A stretch of 5,661 nt of DNA from Anaerolineae bacterium (GTDB lineage Bacteria > Chloroflexota > Anaerolineae > JAFGEY01), in the NCBI GenBank assembly GCA_016931365.1, contig JAFGEY010000381.1, positions 1 to 5,661 of the forward strand. The letters are read 5' to 3'. A program made the position numbers and the translations under genes. Of the stretch, positions 1-5,603 are shown piece after piece. Within the stretch, counting starts at the first letter, position 1; the number at the start of each line of letters is the position of its first letter. The notes beneath the pieces were generated by a model. That model did not search any database. It was not told the origin of the DNA and was given only the letters and a program-made list of their open reading frames with translations.

Positions 1-1626
1 GAAACCGGCGCTGAAGGGCTGTTTGTCACCCTTAAGGGCCGCCGGCAGACCCAGCGCTATCTCGAAACGGCCTGGGAAGTGGTCAGGCCCGGCCACTGGA
101 TCGAAGTGGTCGGCACGCGCTGGGCTTTGGTCTTTGCCGAAGGGATTACCAGCCTGGATTCCGTCACTGCCGACCGCGACATCCTCGCTCGCTGCCAGGC
201 CCTGTGCGAGTGGGCCAAACCATTCCGCACGACGATGGAGATGCTCACCCACAAGCCGTTCTACGCCGACGTGCTCTTTCACCACGAGTACGGCGACATG
301 ATCAACTCGAACGAATTCAGCGGCACGCGAGGCAATATCGCCAAACACAAAGTGACCGAATGGCTCGAAAAGAAAGGCCTGGGCCGGCACGCGGTCAACT
401 ATCACCTGCACGACTGGCTGATCTCGCGCCAGCGCTACTGGGGCACGCCGATCCCGATGCTGTACTGCGACCGCTGCGGCGTGGTGCCCGTGCCCTATGC
501 CGATCTGCCCGTGCTGCTGCCCGAAGACGCCTTGATCCCGCCCACGGGCGAGAACGCGCTCAAATTCCACGAGGGATTTTTAAAGGCCACATGTCCCAGG
601 TGTGGCGGCCCGGCTACGCGCGAGACCGACACCATGGACACCTTTATGTGCTCGTCGTGGTACCAGTACGGCTATCTCAGCCCATATTACAAGGAAAACG
701 AGTCACTTACCGCCGACGCGATGCCGTTCGATCCGGCGGAGGGCAAATACTGGCTGCCGGTCGATCAGTACACCGGTGGCATCGAACACGCCACCATGCA
801 CCTTATTTATACGCGCTTTTTCACCAAAGTGATGCGCGATATGGGCGTGGTCAATTTCACCGAGCCGATGCTGCGCCTGTACAACCAGGGGATGGTGCTC
901 GGCGAAGACAATGAAAAGATGAGCAAAAGCCGCGGCAACGTCATCGCCCCCGACGACCTGGTGCAACTCTACGGGGCCGACGTGGTGCGCACCTACCTGA
1001 TGTTCTTTGCCCGTTGGGACCTGGGCGGCCCGTGGGACAGCCAGGGGATCAAGGGATCGCAGCGTTTCGTTGAGGACGTGTGGAACCTGGTGGCCGAGCC
1101 AGTAGGGGCAGACCCGGTTGTCTGCCCTGAAAGCGATGTCCGTGCCCTGCGCCGGACCGTACACCAGACGATCAAAAAAGTGACCGATGACATCGAGGCG
1201 TTTGGCTTTAACACCGCCATCGCCGCGCTGATGAGCCTGCGCAACACGATGAAAGCAGCCAAAGAGATGCCGGTCGCCCGCACCGCAGCCTGGGACGAAG
1301 CGGTCGAGTCGCTGCTGCTGCTGCTGGCCCCGTTCACGCCGTACATCGCCGAAGAGTTGTGGCATCGTCTGGGTCACACGGACAGCATCCACCTGCAACG
1401 CTGGCCGCAGTACGACCCGGCCGCCGCCGCCGAGGAGACGATCACCCTGGTCGTGCAGGTTAACGGCAAGGTGCGCGACCGCATCGACGTGCCGGCCGGC
1501 ATCGACCAGGCCGAGATGGAGCGCCTGGCCCGCAGCAGCGAGTCGGTGCTGCGCCACATCGAGGGCAAAGAGATCGTCAAGGTGATTGTGGTGCCGGGGA
1601 AATTGGTGAATGTGGTGGTCAAGTAG
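1..1626 (+). CDS. leuS: Leucyl-tRNA synthetase, C-terminal 541 residues (5' end outside window)
   Basis: This class Ia aminoacyl-tRNA synthetase charges tRNA-Leu with leucine in the cytoplasm. The frame is open from the first base and ends at TAG 1624-1626; the HIGH motif and most of the editing domain lie upstream. Landmarks in order: MINS re-entry motif (298-309); DWLISRQRYWG (412-444), joining the editing insert to the catalytic core; a zinc knuckle with Cys pairs CDRC (466-477) and CPRC (592-603); the DTMDTF and SSWY segments after it; VDQYTGGIEHA near 750-790; and KMSKS (916-930). GMVLGEDNE runs straight into KMSKS, so the leucine-specific domain found in Thermus-type enzymes is absent, as in Bacillus-type ones. 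The anticodon-binding helical domain (LAPFTPYIAEELWH, about 1324-1368) and the C-terminal domain ending in PGKLVNVVVK follow. Residues 1-95 of the fragment look atypical (see findings). Identification is near certain; the family is usually about 800-880 residues. Confidence 0.97.
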   Translation, partial: ETGAEGLFVTLKGRRQTQRYLETAWEVVRPGHWIEVVGTRWALVFAEGITSLDSVTADRDILARCQALCEWAKPFRTTMEMLTHKPFYADVLFHHEYGDMINSNEFSGTRGNIAKHKVTEWLEKKGLGRHAVNYHLHDWLISRQRYWGTPIPMLYCDRCGVVPVPYADLPVLLPEDALIPPTGENALKFHEGFLKATCPRCGGPATRETDTMDTFMCSSWYQYGYLSPYYKENESLTADAMPFDPAEGKYWLPVDQYTGGIEHATMHLIYTRFFTKVMRDMGVVNFTEPMLRLYNQGMVLGEDNEKMSKSRGNVIAPDDLVQLYGADVVRTYLMFFARWDLGGPWDSQGIKGSQRFVEDVWNLVAEPVGADPVVCPESDVRALRRTVHQTIKKVTDDIEAFGFNTAIAALMSLRNTMKAAKEMPVARTAAWDEAVESLLLLLAPFTPYIAEELWHRLGHTDSIHLQRWPQYDPAAAAEETITLVVQVNGKVRDRIDVPAGIDQAEMERLARSSESVLRHIEGKEIVKVIVVPGKLVNVVVK

Positions 1627-1633
1627 ATGGCAG

Positions 1634-1671
1634 GGCGGGTCTGGCCCCAAGCCGGCCCGCCTTTTTTCTTT
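1634..1671 (+). terminator. Intrinsic terminator after leuS
   Basis: The left arm 1634-1645 pairs with the right arm 1651-1661: six GC pairs (GGCGGG with CCCGCC), then a T-G wobble and a C-G pair, a one-base bulge at 1642, three more GC pairs and a five-base loop at 1646-1650. Six T follow at 1662-1667, then CTTT. The hairpin starts 8 bases after the leuS stop, so it very probably ends the leuS transcript. It finishes directly against the ribosome binding site of the next gene. Confidence 0.85.
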
Positions 1672-1698
1672 GGAGAGCGAATGGATAACTTGGGCTGA
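1672..1698 (+). promoter_or_regulatory. Shine-Dalgarno GGAG plus five-codon mini-ORF (MDNLG, stop) ahead of the hydrolase
   Basis: GGAGAG at 1672-1677 lies 5 bases before ATG 1681, using GGAG as the core, which is ideal spacing. That ATG reads only Met-Asp-Asn-Leu-Gly before TGA 1696-1698. The first in-frame ATG of the hydrolase, at 1700, begins one base after this stop and has no Shine-Dalgarno of its own. Two readings fit. Ribosomes may start at 1681, stop and restart at 1700 (translational coupling). Or ATG 1681 may be the true start, with a one-base insertion (or two-base deletion) in this stretch hiding it. The sequence alone cannot decide. Confidence 0.5.
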
Positions 1699-1699
1699 A

Positions 1700-2887
1700 A
1701 TGCAGACTCTTGGCAAACCCGCCTGGCGGCCGATGCTGCGCTATGTCGCTGAACTGCACGAACGGAGCACTCACCCACCGCGGCCGCCCTTTCCCTTTCC
1801 CTGGGAGGAGATCGGTCCGGGCTACTGCTACGGTCCGGCTTTCGGGCATTGGGACCTGATCCATCAGGTGTTCGACACCTTGCCTGTCGAACCAGAGCAC
1901 GCCAAAAACCAACTTTTGAATAACCTCGCTGCCCAGCAGGAGGATGGCCTTGTTCCCGGCGCGATCTGGATGCGCGGCGACGCGCCCCGCTGGAGCCAAC
2001 GCATCGGCCATCCGCCGATGTGGGTTTTTGCCGTCCAGGATTATGCCGATTTGCACGGCGACGATGGCCTGATCGAACACTGTTACGAGCCATTGCTCAA
2101 ACAGATTGACTGGTTTGAGAGTAACCGCCGCGCCGAGGGGCAGGGCTTTTTCTACATGGACATCCTGGAGCAGCACTGGGAGAGCGGCGTCGACGAGGGA
2201 ATTCGCTTCTTTGAAGTGCAGCCTGGTCCCTATGCCTGCGTCGACGCCACATCGCACGTTTACGCGATGTATTGCGCTGCGACAGAGTGGTCGAAGCGGT
2301 TGGGGCGAGATGAACACATATTTTCAAAAAGAGCCGATGCACTGCGCGAATTTATTCAAAATGAACTGTACGACGATGGAACGGGCTTTTTCTACGACAT
2401 CTGGGCGGCCCACAACCCCGCGCAGCGGCACATCTCGTTCGAGGGGATATTTCCACTCGTCGTCGGCGCGGCGACAGAGCCGCAGGCCAAGCGAGTGATC
2501 GATGAATACCTGCTCAACCCGGCGCATTTTTTCGGCGCGCACCCGATCAGCACGGTCAGTTTTTCCGAGCCCTTGTTTGAGCTGCGTATGTGGCGCGGCC
2601 CGACCTGGAACAGTATGACCTATTGGGCCGCGCGCGGTTGTATGCGTTACGGACGGGGAGATGCAGCGTGCAAGCTGCTGGAACGCGCACTCGATGCCTC
2701 GGCGGCGCAGTTTGCGCGCACCGGCACGGTGTGGGAGTTCTACCATCCGCATGGTGGCAAGCCGGAAGACCTGCAACGCAAACCGCACACGCAGTATAAC
2801 ATGCCCTGCCGCGATTACCTGGGGCACAATCCCTTGATCGCGATGGCGCGGTTGTATGATCATTTCAGTTCGAGATTTTTTTGTTGA
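1700..2887 (+). CDS. GH63 / mannosylglycerate-hydrolase-like glycoside hydrolase, (alpha/alpha)6 barrel
   Basis: A 395-residue protein with the motif order of GH63-type and trehalase-like hydrolases. GHWD (residues 49-52) is the early substrate-pocket motif. QQEDGLVPGAIW (79-90) matches the usual Q-x-DG-x-xP segment. ESGVDEG (161-167) carries the likely general acid Asp165. WRGPTW (298-303) is the family hallmark, and WEFYHP (from 345) carries the likely general base Glu346. These inverting enzymes cut alpha-linked glucose or mannose from oligosaccharides or small glucosides. The length is close to that of the compact mannosylglycerate hydrolases, so a compatible-solute or small oligosaccharide substrate is plausible, but that is inference. 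There is no signal peptide, so it should be cytoplasmic. The reading frame is also open upstream to 1610, overlapping leuS; ATG 1700 is the first credible ATG in frame, and residues encoded just before it (ITWAE) look protein-like. Other (alpha/alpha)6 families such as GH37 or amylo-1,6-glucosidases are less likely. Confidence 0.8.
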   Translation: MQTLGKPAWRPMLRYVAELHERSTHPPRPPFPFPWEEIGPGYCYGPAFGHWDLIHQVFDTLPVEPEHAKNQLLNNLAAQQEDGLVPGAIWMRGDAPRWSQRIGHPPMWVFAVQDYADLHGDDGLIEHCYEPLLKQIDWFESNRRAEGQGFFYMDILEQHWESGVDEGIRFFEVQPGPYACVDATSHVYAMYCAATEWSKRLGRDEHIFSKRADALREFIQNELYDDGTGFFYDIWAAHNPAQRHISFEGIFPLVVGAATEPQAKRVIDEYLLNPAHFFGAHPISTVSFSEPLFELRMWRGPTWNSMTYWAARGCMRYGRGDAACKLLERALDASAAQFARTGTVWEFYHPHGGKPEDLQRKPHTQYNMPCRDYLGHNPLIAMARLYDHFSSRFFC

Positions 2888-3064
2888 GATACGAGCCAAG
2901 AGCGCGATTCAAGGAATCTGGGAGACTATCTGGAGCTTCGTCATGACCTGCTTTCAACATGCGTGTGGAGTTGGATAGTACTTGTGTTTGGTGTTTTTGT
3001 TATTGAAGTGGATTTGTTTTTTTGTCGTCACAATTTGCTCCTTATCCCAAGATAGTTTGTCGTA
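2888..3064. other. AT-rich spacer between converging genes
   Basis: This stretch lies between the hydrolase stop and the stop of the minus-strand lipoprotein gene and is clearly richer in A/T than the flanking genes. T runs occur at 2876-2882 (inside the end of the hydrolase frame) and 3017-3023. I find no GC-rich stem before either, so neither is a convincing terminator. The only small hairpin seen is GATTC/GAATC with a three-base loop near 2908-2920. A minus-strand GTG frame of 25 codons (3031 down to 2954), with AAGGAG just ahead of it, is discussed in the findings; I do not call it a gene. Confidence 0.6.
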
Positions 3065-4135
3065 TCAACGAGGGATGCCCCACAGATAGATTTTTCTATC
3101 ATACGCGCCGGAAGCCAGCAGGCTGCCGTCCGGCGAAAAGACCACCGACACCACTTCGCCGCCATGGTTCAGGGTGCGCACCAATTGCCCACTGGCGACA
3201 TCCCACAACTCGACCGTTTTGTTGTTCAAGGCGGCGGCTACCAGGCTGCCGTCAGGTGAAACGGCGACGTCAAACAACTCGCCCCCGGTTTGGAAGGTGT
3301 GCAGCAGTTGGCCGGTCTGGACATCCCAGAGTTTGACCGTGGTGTCCATGCTGGCCGAGGCCAACCACCGGCCGTCTGGAGAGAATGCCAGGCCGTGGAT
3401 AATACTCTGGTGCCCATGGAGCGTATATAATTCCTGCCCGGTTGTCACATCTGATAGCTTGACGGCGAAATCCGGGCCGCTTGAGGCTAGCAGCCGACTA
3501 TCAGCAGAGAAAGCCAAATGATCGCCTGTGTGGCTGGTGACAATTTCCCGATCCACCTGCCAGTCCGCTATTCTCCACAACGCGATACCGTGCTGGCCAC
3601 CGTTGTCGGCCATCCAGACGCCGTCCGGTGAAAAGACCACGCGATATCCGCGACCCAGGGCATGCTCTACTTGACCCGTGGCGATGTCCCACACCGTCCC
3701 ACTGCCCGAGGAAATGTGGGCATTGTCTGCGAGGAAGAAAAGCCTCCAGCCCGTGGCATTCGGATCCGTAAATTCCTGGATGACTTGCCAGGTGGCGCGA
3801 TCCCATACCTGGACAACGCCATCGAGGCTGTACGAACCAAAGAAGCGACCATCAGGGGAGAAGGCCAAGCCATACAATCGGTTGTCGTGCCCCTTGAGTG
3901 TGCTCAAGAGTTTCATTTGACCGGCGGTCTCGAGCGTGATGGACGTGCCACCTTGAAGCTCTGGCCTGGCAGTTGGTACGGATGTGGGCGATGGCGTCGC
4001 CGTCGCTGGAACCGCGCTTGGAGGCGCGGAAACGATGGTGGCCGTGGGAGAAGCAGGTGTCATGGTCGGTCCGCACGCGTTGAGCAGGGTGATCAGCGTA
4101 AAGAGGACGACTGTTTTGACAATTGACCTGGACAT
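3065..4135 (-). CDS. WD40 seven-bladed propeller lipoprotein (second gene of pair)
   Basis: A 356-residue predicted lipoprotein. The N-terminus has a short basic segment, a hydrophobic stretch (residues 8-18) and the lipobox LLNAC with Cys21, so it should be exported, lipidated and anchored outside the cytoplasmic membrane. Residues 22-58 form a Thr/Pro/Ala/Ser stalk. Seven WD40 blades follow, at about 77-122, 128-160, 163-199, 204-239, 244-281, 286-322 and 327-356, with repeated AFSPDG and LWDV-type signatures. The last blade stops after strand c (IYLWGIPR), and the N-terminal LLSTLKGH would supply the closing strand, the usual velcro closure. Blade 2 is short; blades 2-4 are degenerate. The start at ATG 4135 is chosen over the ATG 39 bases upstream because AGGAG (4147-4143) lies 7 bases before it and the signal peptide then begins cleanly. 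WD40 propellers bind proteins or other ligands; no catalytic domain is present and the partner is unknown. Confidence 0.88.
   Translation of the reverse strand: MSRSIVKTVVLFTLITLLNACGPTMTPASPTATIVSAPPSAVPATATPSPTSVPTARPELQGGTSITLETAGQMKLLSTLKGHDNRLYGLAFSPDGRFFGSYSLDGVVQVWDRATWQVIQEFTDPNATGWRLFFLADNAHISSGSGTVWDIATGQVEHALGRGYRVVFSPDGVWMADNGGQHGIALWRIADWQVDREIVTSHTGDHLAFSADSRLLASSGPDFAVKLSDVTTGQELYTLHGHQSIIHGLAFSPDGRWLASASMDTTVKLWDVQTGQLLHTFQTGGELFDVAVSPDGSLVAAALNNKTVELWDVASGQLVRTLNHGGEVVSVVFSPDGSLLASGAYDRKIYLWGIPR
3962..4072 (-). repeat. Low-complexity Thr/Pro/Ala stalk coding region (short version)
   Basis: This segment encodes residues 22-58 of the 356-residue lipoprotein, dominated by Pro, Thr, Ala, Ser and Val between the lipidated Cys and the propeller. 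Such stalks are common in exported lipoproteins and probably act as flexible spacers. The end of the stalk (VPTARP followed by acidic-LQGG) is shared with the paralogue, so the 30-residue length difference lies inside it. Confidence 0.8.
4042..4099 (-). repeat. Copy A of a 58-bp direct repeat over the lipobox region
   Basis: This stretch matches 5259-5316 at 53 of 58 bases with no gap, by my count. It encodes the end of the signal peptide, the lipobox Cys and the first stalk residues, including CGPTMTPASPTAT, which is identical in both proteins. It marks the paralogy of the two lipoprotein genes. Confidence 0.85.
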
Positions 4136-4158
4136 AGTTTCTCTCCTGGTATTGACTA
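4136..4158 (-). promoter_or_regulatory. 23-bp intergenic gap with Shine-Dalgarno of the second lipoprotein gene
   Basis: The gap between the two minus-strand genes holds AGGAGAG (complement of 4141-4147) with 7 bases between AGGAG and ATG 4135. It is too short for a promoter plus terminator, so the two genes should share one transcript, with the 5352-4159 gene first. Confidence 0.8.
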
Positions 4159-5352
4159 TCAGGGTATGCCCCATAGATATATCTGATGATCATAGCCGCC
4201 GGAAATCAAGAGTGTGCCGTCCGGTGAAAAGGCCACTGTCATTACCGCGTCGTTTTGAGACAACGAGCGCACTTGTCGCCCGCTGGCGACAATCCACAGC
4301 TTGACCGGGCCATCGCCCGCTGTAGCCAGGACTGTGCCGTCGGGCGAATAGGCCACCCCAAACAGGCCGTCCCCGTGCCGCAAGGTTTGGATCAATTGCC
4401 TGCTGGCGACATCCCACAAGCGTAGCAGGCCGTCGGTGCCCGTCGAGGCCAACGTGCTGCCATCCAGCGAAAAGGCCAAGTCATGAACGTCATTCATTTC
4501 ATCTTCTTCATACACAAGCGTGTCAACGATTTGCCCGCCGGCGACCTCCCACAGTATGACTCTTCCTTTGCCTACACCCGCCGCCAGCAGCGCGCCATCA
4601 GGCGAAAACGCGAGGCTGAGTACGAGTTTGAGGGCGATGTCGTCGGTTTGGATTTCAAGAGAGCGCACTACCTGTCCGCTGGCGACATCCCATAGTTTGA
4701 TCGGTTGCCCGATAAGGCTGGTGGCGAACAATGACCCGTCAGGAGAGAAAGCCACAACACCAGCGTCCTCTCGGTTTTGTTCGAGTGTATGCACGACTTG
4801 CTTGCTTTCTACGTTCCAAATAGCATCCGCAGAAGCCAATAATTTTCCATCCGGGGAAAAGGCGATGCCATTCAGGCTCATCTCCGCCGTGCTGAAGGCA
4901 TAGACCTCTTGCCCGCTCCTGGCATCCCACAATTTAATCTCCCCCCGGTCCTGGCTAGAAGAGGCCAGATAAATACCATCCCCCGAAAAGACCAGGGTAT
5001 TTACTCTGCCGCGATGCCCATTGAGTGTGCGCAAGAGTTCCACTTGACCGGCAGTGTCGAGTGTGATGGATGCGCCGCCCTGGAGATCCGGTCTGGCAGT
5101 CGGTACGGGCGTGGGCGACGGTGTCGCCGTTGGTGATGTGGCAGTTGGCGTCAGGGTGGGCACAGGTGTGACCGTGGGTGGCAATACCGTTGGCGTCATC
5201 GTTGATACAGGCGTGGCCGTTGGCGGTGCTGCAGTTGGTGACGGCGGCACCGCGGTGGCCGTGGGAGAAGCAGGCGTCATGGTCGGTCCGCACGCGCTGA
5301 ACAGGGCAATCAGCGTGATCAACAAGAGAGTCCTGACAAATGATTTGAACAT
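4159..5352 (-). CDS. WD40 seven-bladed propeller lipoprotein (first gene of pair)
   Basis: A 397-residue paralogue of the downstream gene with the same architecture. It has a signal peptide with a hydrophobic core (residues 8-18), lipobox ALFSAC with Cys21, a Thr/Pro-rich stalk at 22-88 (67 residues against 37 in the neighbour), then seven WD40 blades at about 107-153, 157-190, 195-232, 240-279, 286-324, 328-364 and 368-397. Signatures such as AFSPDG and LWDVASGQ recur, and the chain ends IYLWGIP after strand c, so the N-terminal LLRTLNGH strand should close the ring. Blade 2 lacks roughly a strand pair before IWNVES. Blade 4 carries a longer lead (DDIALKLVLSLAFS). The frame is open further upstream to 5526, but ATG 5352 is preferred: AAGGAG (5365-5360) sits 7 bases before it and the signal peptide starts there. 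The expected site is the outer face of the membrane, with a binding or scaffolding role; the ligand is unknown. Outside the N-terminus and the blade signatures the two proteins have diverged clearly. Confidence 0.9.
   Translation of the reverse strand: MFKSFVRTLLLITLIALFSACGPTMTPASPTATAVPPSPTAAPPTATPVSTMTPTVLPPTVTPVPTLTPTATSPTATPSPTPVPTARPDLQGGASITLDTAGQVELLRTLNGHRGRVNTLVFSGDGIYLASSSQDRGEIKLWDARSGQEVYAFSTAEMSLNGIAFSPDGKLLASADAIWNVESKQVVHTLEQNREDAGVVAFSPDGSLFATSLIGQPIKLWDVASGQVVRSLEIQTDDIALKLVLSLAFSPDGALLAAGVGKGRVILWEVAGGQIVDTLVYEEDEMNDVHDLAFSLDGSTLASTGTDGLLRLWDVASRQLIQTLRHGDGLFGVAYSPDGTVLATAGDGPVKLWIVASGRQVRSLSQNDAVMTVAFSPDGTLLISGGYDHQIYLWGIP
5089..5289 (-). repeat. Low-complexity Thr/Pro stalk coding region (long version)
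   Basis: This segment encodes residues 22-88 of the 397-residue lipoprotein as an imperfect tandem of short units such as TPT, PTAT, TPV and PPT. On the plus strand it appears as a run of GT/GG-rich near-repeats (for example GCCGTTGG and GCAGTTGG variants). Repeats of this kind readily gain or lose units by slippage, which could explain why this stalk is almost twice as long as its paralogue's. Confidence 0.8.
5259..5316 (-). repeat. Copy B of the 58-bp direct repeat over the lipobox region
   Basis: The partner of 4042-4099. The five differences are all transitions (C/T or A/G). The copies are about 1.2 kb apart in direct orientation, so recombination between them could delete one gene or exchange N-terminal sequence. 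Confidence 0.85.
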
Positions 5353-5365
5353 GAGTCTTCTCCTT
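5353..5365 (-). promoter_or_regulatory. Ribosome binding site deciding the start of the first lipoprotein gene
   Basis: AAGGAG (complement of 5360-5365) is followed by 7 bases and ATG 5352. It supports this start over the longer in-frame extension up to 5526, whose residues are not signal-peptide-like. Confidence 0.8.
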
Positions 5366-5417
5366 GCAGAAATATGTAGGGAATGGGTGAAAACTAATTT
5401 GCCCGATTGAGGATCGT

Positions 5418-5446
5418 TTGCGCCAGCCCCATCCCTGGCGATGCAA
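5418..5446. other. Inverted repeat in the leader of the lipoprotein operon
   Basis: CGCCAG (5421-5426) and CTGGCG (5435-5440) are perfect complements around an 8-base loop. Three more pairs (TTG 5418-5420 with CAA 5444-5446) form outside a 3-base bulge. It lies 66-94 bases upstream of ATG 5352 with no T tract after it on either strand, so it is not a terminator. It could be a leader hairpin or an operator, or chance. Confidence 0.35.
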
Positions 5447-5497
5447 TATGCCGCAACAAACGTCTTGCTTTCACAGGCGATGTCATGATAAAACAGA

Positions 5498-5524
5498 GCT
5501 CCAGACACATTGAACATCTGGAGC
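5498..5524 (-). terminator. Candidate weak terminator for the gene entering from the right
   Basis: GCTCCAGA (5498-5505) and TCTGGAGC (5517-5524) are perfect 8-bp complements around an 11-base loop. Read on the minus strand, the stem is followed by TCTGTTTTATC, a short U-rich tail. It lies about 80 bases past the TAG at 5606-5604, so it may end that gene's transcript. The long loop and interrupted T run make it weak; an operator for the lipoprotein operon is the alternative. Confidence 0.4.
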
Positions 5525-5603
5525 ATTTGCGATCAAGACACAACGACCGTTTTTTCATGGGCGCGCTGCAATTTCTATAGCTTTTAAGAAAAAGATTTGT
5601 ACT

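Larger units (their letters stand above)
5353..5603 (-). other. Non-coding leader upstream of the lipoprotein operon
   Basis: This region separates the right-hand partial gene from the lipoprotein pair, and it holds the two inverted repeats and the ribosome binding site listed separately. Frames through it lack protein-like composition. A promoter for the lipoprotein operon should lie here. The only candidate near the start is a TACATATT stretch (about 5371-5378 on the minus strand) without a good -35 partner, so I do not call one. Confidence 0.5.

Noticed and set aside
204..914. Long alternative plus-strand frame inside leuS
   Set aside because: It is a GC-rich shadow of leuS: arginine/alanine-rich, with no family motifs, fully inside an unmistakable gene.
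1312..1326. Five consecutive CTG codons
   Set aside because: It encodes a Leu run in a helix of the anticodon-binding domain; this is normal coding bias, not a regulatory repeat.
1627..1698. ATG directly after the leuS stop, in the same frame
   Set aside because: It gives a 23-residue frame that runs through the terminator hairpin, with no ribosome binding site of its own; not credible as a gene.
703..1716. Long minus-strand frame opposite leuS
   Set aside because: It is antisense to conserved LeuRS motifs, has a histidine/glutamine-rich artefactual composition, and no plausible start signal.
1619..2317. Minus-strand frame opposite the hydrolase and leuS end
   Set aside because: It is a shadow of the hydrolase gene with no recognisable motif.
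3017..3023. Run of seven T in the convergent spacer as a terminator
   Set aside because: No GC-rich hairpin precedes it on the plus strand.
3662..4126. Plus-strand frames opposite the lipoprotein genes, including glycine/valine-rich ones at 5054-5410
   Set aside because: They are antisense images of the Thr/Pro stalk and WD40 repeats; the periodic composition comes from the true minus-strand genes.
4042..5316. The direct repeats as ends of a mobile element
   Set aside because: The repeats are in-frame parts of paralogous coding regions, with no transposase, terminal inverted repeats or target-site duplication.
5371..5412. Possible promoter (TACATATT with TTAGTT upstream) for the lipoprotein operon
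   Set aside because: The -10 is only a partial match, the -35 is poor and the spacing is not right; I cannot support it from sequence alone.
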